A stretch of 64,000 bases of DNA, taken from positions 310,001 to 374,000 of the forward strand of contig NZ_JAVIFW010000007.1 in NCBI RefSeq assembly GCF_031157275.1. Reading direction: 5' to 3'. This DNA is from Streptomyces sp. LHD-70. Its GTDB lineage: Bacteria > Actinomycetota > Actinomycetes > Streptomycetales > Streptomycetaceae. Both the position numbers and the translations under genes were made by a program. Under the pieces are notes generated by a model that saw only the letters and a program-made list of their open reading frames with translations, did no database searches and was not told where the DNA came from. Positions 1 to 8,647 of the stretch are shown piece after piece. Every line of letters begins with the position of its first letter. Position 1 is the stretch's first letter.

Positions 1-2
1 CG

Positions 3-854
3 CTCGGCCATGTCCTGGAGACCGCCCACGACATGGGGCGCGAGGCGCGGGTCATGAGCGCCCTTGCCCCGACGGCCGTGCCCGTGCCGCAGGTCCTCGC
101 TGTGTGCACCGACCCGGGCCTGATCGGCGCGCCTTTCTACGTCATGGAGTACGTGCCTGGGACCGCCTTCCGGGACGAGAGCGAGTTGCGCGAGCTGGGC
201 GCGGCCCGCACCCGGAAGATCGCCGAGGAGATGATCGACGTCCTCGCCGATCTCCACGCGGTCGACCCGTCGGCCGTGGGGCTCGGTGAACTCGGCCGCC
301 CGGAAGGCTTCCTGGGGCGCCAGGTGTCCCGGTGGAGCCGGCAGCTCGACGCCTCCCGCTCACGCGAACTGGCCGGGGCCGAGGAGTTGCGCGCCGCTCT
401 CGCGGCCCGGGTGCCCACCGAGTCGGCGGCCCGGATCGTGCACGGCGACTACCGCCTTGACAACCTCCTCGTCGACGAGTCCGGGGTACGGGCCGTCATC
501 GACTGGGAGATGGCCACGATCGGTGACCCCCTCACCGACCTGGCACTTCTCGTCGTGTACGGACGTGTCGCCGAGATCCCCGGTGGCGAGGTCATCACGA
601 CGATCTCCCGCGCCCCCGGCCACCCGTCCGCGGCACAGCTCGTGGAACGGTACGCCGCGCGCACCGGGCCGCTGCCCCCGGCGGGACTCGGCTTCTACCT
701 GGGCCTCGCGGCGTTCAAGCTCGCCGTGATCCTCGAAGGCATTCATCTGCGGCACTCCCAGGGACACACCGTGGGCGCCGGCTTCGACACGGTCGGCGCC
801 CTCGTGGAGCCCCTCTTCGGCGAAGGCATCGCCCTCCTCAAGGAATGGAGCTGA
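3..854 (+). CDS. APH-family kinase (ACAD10/11-associated), 5' partial
   Basis: Aminoglycoside-phosphotransferase-fold kinase. The frame is open to the left edge, so the start lies outside the window; the internal ATG at 33 is not a convincing start. The Brenner motif HGDYRLDN (catalytic Asp, Mg-binding Asn) and the downstream VIDWEMATIGDP (second Mg-binding Asp) are intact. TGA is followed after 1 nt by the ATG of an acyl-CoA dehydrogenase, so the two are translationally linked. In animals ACAD10/11, and in the Pseudomonas levulinate (lva) pathway, an APH-like kinase phosphorylates a 4-hydroxyacyl-CoA and the partner dehydrogenase eliminates the phosphate. The neighbour here is of exactly that ACAD type, so a hydroxyacyl-CoA kinase is inferred rather than antibiotic resistance. 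Confidence 0.85.
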   Translation, partial: LGHVLETAHDMGREARVMSALAPTAVPVPQVLAVCTDPGLIGAPFYVMEYVPGTAFRDESELRELGAARTRKIAEEMIDVLADLHAVDPSAVGLGELGRPEGFLGRQVSRWSRQLDASRSRELAGAEELRAALAARVPTESAARIVHGDYRLDNLLVDESGVRAVIDWEMATIGDPLTDLALLVVYGRVAEIPGGEVITTISRAPGHPSAAQLVERYAARTGPLPPAGLGFYLGLAAFKLAVILEGIHLRHSQGHTVGAGFDTVGALVEPLFGEGIALLKEWS

Positions 855-855
855 C

Positions 856-2112
856 ATGGACTTCGCGTACGACGACAGGACCCGGGAGCTCATGGCACGG
901 CTCGCCGAATTCATGGACGAGCACGTCTACCCGGCAGAACCGGCCCTGGAGGAGCAGATCGAGGACGCCGACGACCCGTGGGCGTGGACCCGGCTCCCCG
1001 TCGTCAGAGAACTGCAGGCCGAGGCGCGCCGTCGTGGACTGTGGAACCTGTTCCTCCCTGGAGAGCACGGGGCCGGCCTCACCAACCTCCAGTACGCCCC
1101 GCTCGCCGAACTCACCGGCCGGGCCTGGCGGCTCGGGCCTGCGTCGCTCAACTGCGCCGCCCCGGACACCGGGAACATGGAAGTCCTCGCGATGTTCGCG
1201 ACGCCCGAGCAGAAGAAGCGCTGGCTCGAACCCCTGCTTGACGGGAGCATCCGTTCCGCCTTCGCGATGACGGAGCCGGCCGTCGCCTCGTCGGACGCGA
1301 CCAACATCGAGACCCGGATCGAGTCCGATGGCGACGCGTACGTCATCACGGGACGCAAGTGGTGGATCACCGGCGCGATGAACCCCGACGCCGAACTGCT
1401 CATCGTCATGGGCAAGACCGATCCCACGGCAGAGCGGCACCGGCAGCAGTCGATGGTCATCGTGCCCCGGAGCACACCTGGCGTGCGGGTCCTGCGCGGG
1501 ATGAGTGTCTTCGGCTACGACGACCGCGATCACGGCGGACACGCGGAGATCGTCTTCGACGGCGCCAGGGTGCCGCGCGAGAACCTCATCCTCGGTGAGG
1601 GCGACGGCTTCGCCATCGCCCAGGCCCGGCTCGGCCCCGGCCGCATCCACCACTGCATGCGGTCCATCGGCGTCGCGGAGCGCGCCCTCGACCTCATGTG
1701 CGCGCGGGCCGGTGAGCGGGTGGCCTTCGGCCGGCGTCTCGACGAGCAGGGCGTTGTCCGGGAGTGGATCGCGGAGTCGCGTATCCGTATCGATCAGCTG
1801 CGCCTCCTGGTCCTGCGGACCGCGTGGACCATGGACCGCCTCGGCAACAAGGCCGCGCACGCCGATATCCAGGCGATCAAGGCGGCGACCCCGACCACGG
1901 TCGAATGGATCCTCGACAAGGCCATCCAGGTGCACGGTGCGGCCGGGCTCTCCCAGGACACCGTGCTCGCCGGCGCCTTCGCGAGCATCCGCACGCTGCG
2001 GCTCGCCGACGGGCCGGACGAGGTGCACCGCAACGCCCTCTCCCGCGGCGAGATACGAAGAGCCGCCGAGCGCCGCGCCAGAGGTGGCGGCCCCCTGGAG
2101 CTGAGGTCATGA
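856..2112 (+). CDS. Acyl-CoA dehydrogenase, ACAD10/11 type
   Basis: A 418-residue flavoprotein with the usual N-terminal helical, middle beta and C-terminal helical domains. The middle-domain FAMTEPAVASSD and the C-terminal HGAAGLSQDT are typical acyl-CoA dehydrogenase segments. The late motif RLADGPDEVH replaces the ordinary IYEGT-type motif and is characteristic of the ACAD10/11 group, which removes phosphate from 4-phosphoacyl-CoA. It begins 1 nt after the kinase stop and overlaps the next gene by 4 nt (ATGA), so it sits in a tight operon. The natural substrate cannot be read from sequence; 4-hydroxy-acid or lactone catabolism is an inference from the kinase pairing. Confidence 0.88.
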   Translation: MDFAYDDRTRELMARLAEFMDEHVYPAEPALEEQIEDADDPWAWTRLPVVRELQAEARRRGLWNLFLPGEHGAGLTNLQYAPLAELTGRAWRLGPASLNCAAPDTGNMEVLAMFATPEQKKRWLEPLLDGSIRSAFAMTEPAVASSDATNIETRIESDGDAYVITGRKWWITGAMNPDAELLIVMGKTDPTAERHRQQSMVIVPRSTPGVRVLRGMSVFGYDDRDHGGHAEIVFDGARVPRENLILGEGDGFAIAQARLGPGRIHHCMRSIGVAERALDLMCARAGERVAFGRRLDEQGVVREWIAESRIRIDQLRLLVLRTAWTMDRLGNKAAHADIQAIKAATPTTVEWILDKAIQVHGAAGLSQDTVLAGAFASIRTLRLADGPDEVHRNALSRGEIRRAAERRARGGGPLELRS

Positions 2113-3287
2113 CCGTGAACAAGCTGCGTGCCCGCGTCGCCGAGCTGCTGCGCACGTACCCGCCGGCCAACACCGACCCGTCGGTGTTCCACCGAGCTCA
2201 GTTCGACGCCGGGCTCGCGTGGGTGCACTTCCCCGAAGGGCTCGGCGGGCTGGGACTCGCACGCGACCTTCAGGACGTCGTCGACACCGAACTCCGTGCG
2301 GCCGGCGCTCCGGTCAACCCCTCCGGCCACGTCGGCATCGGCGTCGGTATGGCGGCGCCCACCATCCTCGCGTTCGGAACCCCGGAGCAGCGCTCCCGCT
2401 ACCTGCGACCGCTCTGGCTCGGGGAAGAGGTCTGGTGCCAGCTGTTCTCCGAGCCGGGCGCCGGGTCGGACCTCGCCGCGGTCGCGACGCGCGCGGTGCG
2501 CGAAGGTGACCACTGGGTCGTCAACGGGCAGAAGGTGTGGACCTCCAGCGCCCACGTCGCGCGCTTCGCCATCCTCCTCGCGCGCACCGACCCGGACGTG
2601 CCGAAGCATCGCGGACTGTCGTACTTCATCCTCGACATGTCCGCCCCGGGAGTCGAGGTCCGGCCGTTGCGCCAGATCACCGGGGAGGCCGAGTTCAACG
2701 AGGTGTTCCTCACCGATGTCCGCATTCCCGACACGGCACGGCTCGGTGCGGTCGGTGACGGCTGGAAGGTCGCCAACGCCACGCTGAGCAGCGAACGGGT
2801 CGCCATCGGCGGGGACCAGGCCCATCGCGAATCGGGAATGATCTCCAAGGTCGCGGAACTGTGGCGCAAGCACCCCGAGGTCCGCGGCGCCGCCGTGCAC
2901 GACCGCGTCATGGAGCGCTGGGTCGCCGCCGAGGTGTTCCGTCTCACGGGCGCCCGGCTTCGTCAGCGGCTCGCGACAGGTGCGCCCGGATTCGAAGGCG
3001 CCGCCATGAAGGTGATGTTCGCCGACCTCGCCCAGAGCATCAGTCTGCTCGAACTCGAACTCGACCCCGATGCGGCACTTCAGTACGACGACTGGACTCT
3101 GGTGCGGCCGGCGTCCGTCGACTTCCTGAGCCGGGGGCCGGGTTACCGCTACCTGCGCGCGAAGGGCAACTCGATCGAGGGCGGAACGTCCGAGGTCCTG
3201 CGCAACATCGTCGCCGAACGTGTCCTCGGCCTCCCGGGCGAGGCCCGGGTGGACAAGGACGTCCCTTGGAAGAAGGTCCCCCGATGA
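2109..3287 (+). CDS. Acyl-CoA dehydrogenase (first of an adjacent pair)
   Basis: 392 residues from the ATG that overlaps the previous stop (ATGA). The frame stays open further upstream, but that extension lies inside the preceding gene and is not coding. The FAD/substrate segment QLFSEPGAGSDLA and the C-terminal IEGGTSEVLRNIVAERVLG are clear ACAD landmarks. It overlaps the next ACAD gene by 4 nt. In actinobacteria, adjacent and translationally coupled ACAD genes (as in the sterol FadE pairs) commonly form alpha2beta2 enzymes in which the subunits share FAD sites. This gene and the next fit that arrangement, which is an inference. Confidence 0.87.
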   Translation: MTVNKLRARVAELLRTYPPANTDPSVFHRAQFDAGLAWVHFPEGLGGLGLARDLQDVVDTELRAAGAPVNPSGHVGIGVGMAAPTILAFGTPEQRSRYLRPLWLGEEVWCQLFSEPGAGSDLAAVATRAVREGDHWVVNGQKVWTSSAHVARFAILLARTDPDVPKHRGLSYFILDMSAPGVEVRPLRQITGEAEFNEVFLTDVRIPDTARLGAVGDGWKVANATLSSERVAIGGDQAHRESGMISKVAELWRKHPEVRGAAVHDRVMERWVAAEVFRLTGARLRQRLATGAPGFEGAAMKVMFADLAQSISLLELELDPDAALQYDDWTLVRPASVDFLSRGPGYRYLRAKGNSIEGGTSEVLRNIVAERVLGLPGEARVDKDVPWKKVPR

Positions 3288-4444
3288 CTCTCCCCCTTGG
3301 CTCCGGCCCGGTCCGGCTCTCGCTCGTCGAGTCCGAGGACGAGGAGTCGGTCCGGACCGTCGTCCGCAAACTGCTCGCCGACCGGTGCGCGTCCGACGAT
3401 GTTGCTGCCACCTATGACGGCGCCCACTCTCTGGCTGCGCCGCTGTGGCGGAGTATCGCCGTCGATCTGGGACTCGCCGGGCTCCTCGTCCCGGAGGAGG
3501 CAGGGGGCGCCGGGGCAGGTGCGCGCGAGGCGGGAACCGTCCTTGAGGAGCTCGGCTCGGCCGTTGCTCCCGTCCCCTTCCTCACCAGTGCCGTCATCGC
3601 CACGTCCACCCTCGTACACCTGCTGTCCGCGAAGCCCGCGGACCAGAGCGCGGTACGCGACACGCTGGCGGCCGCGGCGTCCGGGGAGTCCGTCCTCACG
3701 CTCCTCCTCCCCTGGTCCACGGACCCCTCCGGCCCGGTGTTCACCGTCCGGGAGGAGCCGGACGGCCTGCACGGTGAGGCGACGCTGGTGGCCGGTGCGG
3801 ATGCCGACACCTTCCTTGTGCCGGCACTCGGCGCGGACGGTGCGGGGCTCTGGCTCGTCGACCGCGCCGCGGTCCGGGTCACCCCTGGAGTGGCCCTCGA
3901 CATGACCCGTCCGCTGGCCACGGTCCGACTCGACGGCGCCCGCGCCCGCCTGGTGGTGCGTGGGCCGGCCGCGGAGGAAGCCGTACGGGCCGGTCTGCTC
4001 ACCGGCGCCGGGCTGCTCGCATCGGAGCAGGTCGGTCTCGCGCACTGGTGTCTCGCCGAGACGGTGTCCTACCTGACGGTGCGCCGCCAGTTCGGGAGGG
4101 TCGTCGGTGGCTTCCAGGCGGTCAAGCATCGTCTTGCGGACCTCCACATCGCCGTCGAAGGCGCCCGCGCCGCAGCCCGGTACGCCGCGGCCGCGCTCGC
4201 CGACGACCCCGACGACGCACCCGTGGCGGTAGCAGTGGCCGCGTCAGTGTGCGGCGAGGTCGCGATCCGTGCCGCCGAGGAGTGCGTCCAACTCCACGGT
4301 GGGATCGGGATGACCTGGGAGCACCCCGCACACCTGCGGCTGAAGCGCGCCGTCGCGGACCAGGTCGCACTCGGCACCCCTGTCCGGCATCGGGCCCGCC
4401 TCGGCGACCTCGTCGGGATCGTCCCGGACAGGGAGTGTCGCTGA
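3284..4444 (+). CDS. Acyl-CoA dehydrogenase (second of an adjacent pair)
   Basis: 386 residues, starting at the ATG overlapping the upstream stop. It is more divergent than its neighbour: alanine-rich, with ACAD landmarks mostly in the C-terminal half (RRQFGRVVGGFQAVKHRLAD and LHGGIGMTWEHPAH). The canonical GTSE motif of the partner is not obvious here, which fits the degenerate subunit of a heteromeric ACAD. It overlaps the following YeiH-family gene by 1 nt. The substrate is unknown. Confidence 0.82.
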   Translation: MTLPLGSGPVRLSLVESEDEESVRTVVRKLLADRCASDDVAATYDGAHSLAAPLWRSIAVDLGLAGLLVPEEAGGAGAGAREAGTVLEELGSAVAPVPFLTSAVIATSTLVHLLSAKPADQSAVRDTLAAAASGESVLTLLLPWSTDPSGPVFTVREEPDGLHGEATLVAGADADTFLVPALGADGAGLWLVDRAAVRVTPGVALDMTRPLATVRLDGARARLVVRGPAAEEAVRAGLLTGAGLLASEQVGLAHWCLAETVSYLTVRRQFGRVVGGFQAVKHRLADLHIAVEGARAAARYAAAALADDPDDAPVAVAVAASVCGEVAIRAAEECVQLHGGIGMTWEHPAHLRLKRAVADQVALGTPVRHRARLGDLVGIVPDRECR

Positions 4445-5544
4445 TGGCCACGGAAGTTCCCGATGGATCCGTCGCGACGGGACGATGTCCCGGGCCTACG
4501 GCGCCGTCGTCTCAGGCCGCAGTCGGTGCTGCGGGTCCGGCGCCCTCGCGTTTGCTCCGCGGACCGCTGACCCACGTCCCGGGGATTGCCCTGGCCGGCG
4601 CCGGTCTCGCCGTGGCCGCACTCTTGCACCAAGTCGTCCCGGCGGTGGGCGAGGTGACCTTCTGCGTCGTCCTCGGTGCGTTGTTCGCCAATCTCAACCT
4701 GATACCCAAGGCGTGCGCGCCGGGGCTGAAGCTCGCCGGCAAGCGACTGCTCCGGGTCGGAGTGGCACTTCTCGGGCTGGCCGTCTCCGTCGGATCGATC
4801 GTCGCCCTGGGCCTCCCGACCATAGCCATGGTCATCGCGACCCTCCTGGTCACCTTCCTCATGACCAGTGCCGTGGGGCGGTTGTGGGGACTCAGCAGCC
4901 CGCGCAGACTCCTTCTCGCGACCGGGTTCGCGATCTGCGGGGCCTCGGCCATCGCCGCGATGAAGTCGACGGCGGAGGCCGACGAGGAAGACGTCGCCGT
5001 CACCGTCGCCCTGGTGACCCTGTGCGGGACCGCGGCCATGCTCGGCCTCCCCCTGCTCCAGGGCCCGCTCGGGCTCACCGGTCACCAGATGGGGATCTGG
5101 GTCGGGGCGAGCATCCATGACGTCGGCCAGGTCGTCGGAGCGGCGAGTGCGGCCGGTGCCGGTGCGCTGGCGGTGGCCGTCGTCGTCAAGCTGACCAGGG
5201 TCATCATGCTCGCCCCCATGGTCGCGGCGGCGGGGTTCCGCCGACGGCGTGCGCTCCGTCAGTCGAGCGCGTCCCGGAGCCACCCTCCGATGGTCCCGCT
5301 CTTCGTCGTCGCCTTCGTCGGCTGTGTCGTCCTGCGGACGACGGGCGTCCTCCCGCAGGGTGCCCTCGACGTGGCCGGCCGGGTGCAGAGCGCCGCCCTC
5401 GGCATGGCGCTCTTCGGGATGGGTGCCGGCGTGCACTTTCCCACCCTCTTGCGCCGGGGCCGTGCCGAGGCCGGTCTGGCCGTTCTCGCCACCGTGTTCA
5501 TCATGGCGTTCTCGTACGCCGGAACGCTGCTTGTCACCAACTGA
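4444..5544 (+). CDS. YeiH/UPF0324-family membrane protein (putative exporter)
   Basis: 366 residues and roughly ten hydrophobic segments, after a 50-residue soluble, Pro/Ala-rich N-terminus. The segment GFAICGASAIAAMKSTAEAD and the later GASIHDVGQVVGAA are conserved signatures of the UPF0324 (YeiH) family, which is often labelled putative sulfate exporter on thin evidence. The ATG overlaps the preceding ACAD stop by 1 nt, so it belongs to the acyl-CoA operon. Its role there is unknown; export of a small anion released in the pathway is one possibility. Confidence 0.8.
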   Translation: MATEVPDGSVATGRCPGPTAPSSQAAVGAAGPAPSRLLRGPLTHVPGIALAGAGLAVAALLHQVVPAVGEVTFCVVLGALFANLNLIPKACAPGLKLAGKRLLRVGVALLGLAVSVGSIVALGLPTIAMVIATLLVTFLMTSAVGRLWGLSSPRRLLLATGFAICGASAIAAMKSTAEADEEDVAVTVALVTLCGTAAMLGLPLLQGPLGLTGHQMGIWVGASIHDVGQVVGAASAAGAGALAVAVVVKLTRVIMLAPMVAAAGFRRRRALRQSSASRSHPPMVPLFVVAFVGCVVLRTTGVLPQGALDVAGRVQSAALGMALFGMGAGVHFPTLLRRGRAEAGLAVLATVFIMAFSYAGTLLVTN

Positions 5545-5569
5545 CCTACCCGCCCCAAGGAGGCCGGCC

Positions 5570-7129
5570 ATGACGGCGATCGTTCGCCGTATCGGGATTC
5601 CACTGGAGTCCGAACCGGGTGAGACCCGGGTTGCTGCTACCCCGAAGACCGTTGAGCAGCTGATCAAGTTGGGGTATGCCGTGTCCGTCGAATCCGGGGC
5701 CGGCGACGGCGCGGCGTTCGACGACGCGGCGTTCCGCGCGGCCGGCGCCGAGACCTGTGGCCCGGAGGTGTGGGACGCCGACATCGTCCTGAAGATCAAT
5801 GCCCCGAATGACGCGGAGGTGTCCCGTCTCCGCCCGGGGCAGACCGTAGCGAGTCTGATGGCGCCGGCCCTGGCCCCCGACCTCCTCAAGGCCCTCGCCG
5901 TCCGGGGTGTCACCGGGCTCGCGATGGATGCCGTCCCCCGCATCTCCCGCGCGCAGGCGCTGGACGTGTTGTCGTCGATGGCGAACATCGGCGGGTACCG
6001 GGCGGTCATCGAGGCGGCGAACGCGTACGGCTCGCTCTTCACCGGCCAGGTGACGGCGGCCGGCAAGGTGCCGCCGGCGACGGTCCTTGTGATCGGTGCG
6101 GGTGTTGCCGGGCTGGCCGCGATGGGCGCCGCAAACAGTCTGGGTGCGGTGGTGAAAGCGTTCGACGCCCGGCAGGAGGTCGCGGATCAGGTCGAGTCGA
6201 TGGGTGGCGAGTTCCTCCGCCCTGACCTCGAAGGCCTGGACACCGGCCCGTCCGCCGACGGCTACGCCAAGGAGATGGGCGAGGAGTTCAACCGGCGGAC
6301 CGCTGAGATGTACCGGGAGATCGTGCCGACGGTCGACATCATCGTGACGACCGCGTTGATTCCGGGTCGTCCGGCGCCCCGGATCATCGACGAGGACATG
6401 GTCGCTTCCATGAAGCGCGGCAGTGTCATCGTCGACATGGCCGCGTCCAACGGCGGCAACGTCGCGGGCACGAAGGCGGACCAGAAGGTCGTCACAGCCA
6501 ACGGCGTGACGCTCCTCGGCTGGACCGACCTGCCGGGGCGGTTGCCCACTCAGGCGTCTCAGCTGTTCGGACAGAACCTCGTCAACCTCATGAAGCTGCT
6601 GACGCCGGAGAAGGACGGCCAACTCGCCCTCGACCTGGAGGATGTCGTCCAGCGGGGGATGACCGTATGCCACGACGGTGAGGTGCTCTGGCCACCACCA
6701 CCGGTGCAGGTCTCCGCGGCGCCCGCTGCCCCGGCCGCCACTGCCACGCCTGAGCCCCAACCCGAGAAGAAGCCGATGAGTCAGGGCACCCGCCTGGGCA
6801 TCCTCGGTGCCGCGGCGGCGCTTTTCCTGGTGCTGGCCGCGTTCTCACCGCCGCCGTTCCTCGGCCACTTCACGGTGTTCATGCTGTCGGTCGTCATCGG
6901 CTACTACGTCATCGGCAACGTCCACCACGCGCTGCACACACCGCTCATGTCGGTGACGAACGCGATCTCCGGGATCATCGTCGTCGGCGCGCTCCTCCAG
7001 GTCGGGCAGTACGGCCACTGGCTGATCGCCTTTGTCGGTGTCCTCTTCGCGACCATCAATGTCTTCGGTGGGTTCACCGTGACGGCTCGCATGCTGCAGA
7101 TGTTCAAGAAGGAGGACGCGTCCCGATGA
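5570..7129 (+). CDS. pntA: NAD(P) transhydrogenase alpha subunit
   Basis: 519 residues from the ATG preceded by AAGGAGG (about 5555-5562). The frame is open upstream, but that part overlaps the YeiH gene. The N-terminal NAD(H)-binding domain I shows the Rossmann motif VIGAGVAGLAAMGAANSLGA near residue 170. A Pro/Ala linker near 390-410 leads to membrane segments near the C-terminus, so both alpha parts are fused in one chain as in E. coli PntA. It overlaps pntB by 4 nt. The enzyme couples proton entry to NADPH formation from NADH. Finding it inside an acyl-CoA dehydrogenase operon suggests that NADH from oxidation is converted to NADPH. Confidence 0.93.
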   Translation: MTAIVRRIGIPLESEPGETRVAATPKTVEQLIKLGYAVSVESGAGDGAAFDDAAFRAAGAETCGPEVWDADIVLKINAPNDAEVSRLRPGQTVASLMAPALAPDLLKALAVRGVTGLAMDAVPRISRAQALDVLSSMANIGGYRAVIEAANAYGSLFTGQVTAAGKVPPATVLVIGAGVAGLAAMGAANSLGAVVKAFDARQEVADQVESMGGEFLRPDLEGLDTGPSADGYAKEMGEEFNRRTAEMYREIVPTVDIIVTTALIPGRPAPRIIDEDMVASMKRGSVIVDMAASNGGNVAGTKADQKVVTANGVTLLGWTDLPGRLPTQASQLFGQNLVNLMKLLTPEKDGQLALDLEDVVQRGMTVCHDGEVLWPPPPVQVSAAPAAPAATATPEPQPEKKPMSQGTRLGILGAAAALFLVLAAFSPPPFLGHFTVFMLSVVIGYYVIGNVHHALHTPLMSVTNAISGIIVVGALLQVGQYGHWLIAFVGVLFATINVFGGFTVTARMLQMFKKEDASR

Positions 7130-8553
7130 ATCACACCCTCGTCCAGGGCGCGTACATCGTCGCCGGCCTGCTCTTCATCCTCGCCCTGAACGGCCTGTCC
7201 AAGCATGAGAGCGCCCGCATGGGCAACCGGTACGGCATCGCCGGCATGGCGATCGCGTTGATCGCCACGGTCGTGGCCGCGGTCGCGGGCACCACGACGG
7301 ACGGCGAACCGGCGTCCGAGGGCAGCGGGCTGCCCGGGCTCGCGCTGATCGTCCCCGCCATGGCGGTCGCGGCCGTCATCGGCATCGCCCTGGCCCGGCG
7401 CGTCGAGATGACAGGTATGCCGGAGCTCATCGCGATGCTGCACAGCTTCGTCGGTCTCGCGGCCGTCCTCGTCGGCTGGAACAGCTCGTACGAGGAGAAC
7501 GTGGCATACCCGACCGTCCATGACGTCGAGGTCTTCGTCGGGATCTTCATCGGTGCGGTGACCCTGACCGGGTCCATCGTCGCCTACTTGAAGCTGTCCG
7601 CGAAGATCAAGAGTGCCCCGCTGGTCCTGCCGGCGCACAACGCATTGAATCTCGCCCTTGTCGCCGCGATGTCTGTCATGACGGTCATCTACTCCCTGAC
7701 CTCACACGACGCGGAGCTCACCCGGCAGTTGCTGCTGGGGGGCATGACGGTCACGGCGCTGTTCCTCGGCTGGCACCTGGTGATATCCATCGGCGGTGGC
7801 GACATGCCCGTCGTCGTGTCGATGCTCAACAGCTACTCCGGGTGGGCCGCCGCGGCAGCCGGCTTCCTCCTGGGCAACGATCTGCTCATCATCACCGGTG
7901 CCCTCGTGGGCTCCTCCGGTGCCTACCTGAGCTACATCATGTGCACGGCGATGAACCGGTCGTTCCTCTCCGTCATCGCCGGTGGCTTCGGCGTCGAGGC
8001 CGGGTCCGCCGCGGTCGAGGGCGACCACGGCGAGCACCGCGAGATCACCGTCGACGATGCGGCCGGGCTGCTGGCCGACGCCTCCTCGGTCATCATCACA
8101 CCGGGGTACGGCATGGCCACCGCGCAGGCGCAGCATGCCGTCGCCGAGCTCACCAAGGTCCTGCGCGCCAGGGGCGTCAACGTCCGGTTCGGCATCCACC
8201 CCGTCGCCGGCCGCCTTCCGGGGCACATGAACGTCCTGCTCGCGGAGGCCAAGGTGCCGTACGACATCGTCCAGGAGATGGACGAGATCAACGACGACTT
8301 CCCCGACACCGACGTCGTCCTCGTCATCGGCGCCAACGACACCGTCAACCCGGCCGCCATCGATCAGCCGGGGTCGCCGATCGCCGGCATGCCCATCCTC
8401 CAGGTCTGGGAGGCCAAGGACGTGATCGCCTTCAAGCGGTCCATGGCCACTGGGTATGCGGGCGTCCAGAACCCTCTCTTCTTCAAGGACAACACCCAGA
8501 TGCTCTTCGGCGACGCCAAGCATCGCGTCGAAGACATCCTCAAGGCCCTTTGA
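7126..8553 (+). CDS. pntB: NAD(P) transhydrogenase beta subunit
   Basis: 475 residues. The first 270 or so residues form the multi-helix membrane domain II, and the C-terminal third is the NADP(H)-binding domain III with the diagnostic GYGMATAQAQHAVAEL. LVIGANDTVNPAA and GYAGVQNPLFFKDNT are further domain III landmarks. It overlaps pntA by 4 nt, is the last gene of the + strand operon, and is followed by a strong hairpin shared with the convergent LysR gene. Confidence 0.94.
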   Translation: MNHTLVQGAYIVAGLLFILALNGLSKHESARMGNRYGIAGMAIALIATVVAAVAGTTTDGEPASEGSGLPGLALIVPAMAVAAVIGIALARRVEMTGMPELIAMLHSFVGLAAVLVGWNSSYEENVAYPTVHDVEVFVGIFIGAVTLTGSIVAYLKLSAKIKSAPLVLPAHNALNLALVAAMSVMTVIYSLTSHDAELTRQLLLGGMTVTALFLGWHLVISIGGGDMPVVVSMLNSYSGWAAAAAGFLLGNDLLIITGALVGSSGAYLSYIMCTAMNRSFLSVIAGGFGVEAGSAAVEGDHGEHREITVDDAAGLLADASSVIITPGYGMATAQAQHAVAELTKVLRARGVNVRFGIHPVAGRLPGHMNVLLAEAKVPYDIVQEMDEINDDFPDTDVVLVIGANDTVNPAAIDQPGSPIAGMPILQVWEAKDVIAFKRSMATGYAGVQNPLFFKDNTQMLFGDAKHRVEDILKAL

Positions 8554-8577
8554 CGCCGTCTCCGTACGCGTTGACGA

Positions 8578-8625
8578 CACCACCGAGATGCCGGTTCGCA
8601 GCAGCGTGCCGGCATCGAGGTGGTG
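8578..8625. terminator. Bidirectional hairpin between convergent pntB and lysR-type gene
   Basis: The left arm (8578-8594) and right arm (8609-8625) pair over 17 positions with 3 central mismatches and a 14-nt loop; CACCACC/GGTGGTG and ATGCCGG/CCGGCAT form the two perfect blocks. It lies 25 nt past pntB and 23 nt past the LysR stop, so it probably ends transcription from both sides. There is no T tract, as is usual in high-GC actinobacteria. Confidence 0.65.
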
Positions 8626-8647
8626 CACGGTGGCGGGGAACAGGCGG

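Noticed and set aside
69..854. Antibiotic (aminoglycoside) resistance kinase.
   Set aside because: The APH fold is shared, but the 1-nt linkage to an ACAD10/11-type dehydrogenase points to acyl-CoA metabolism.
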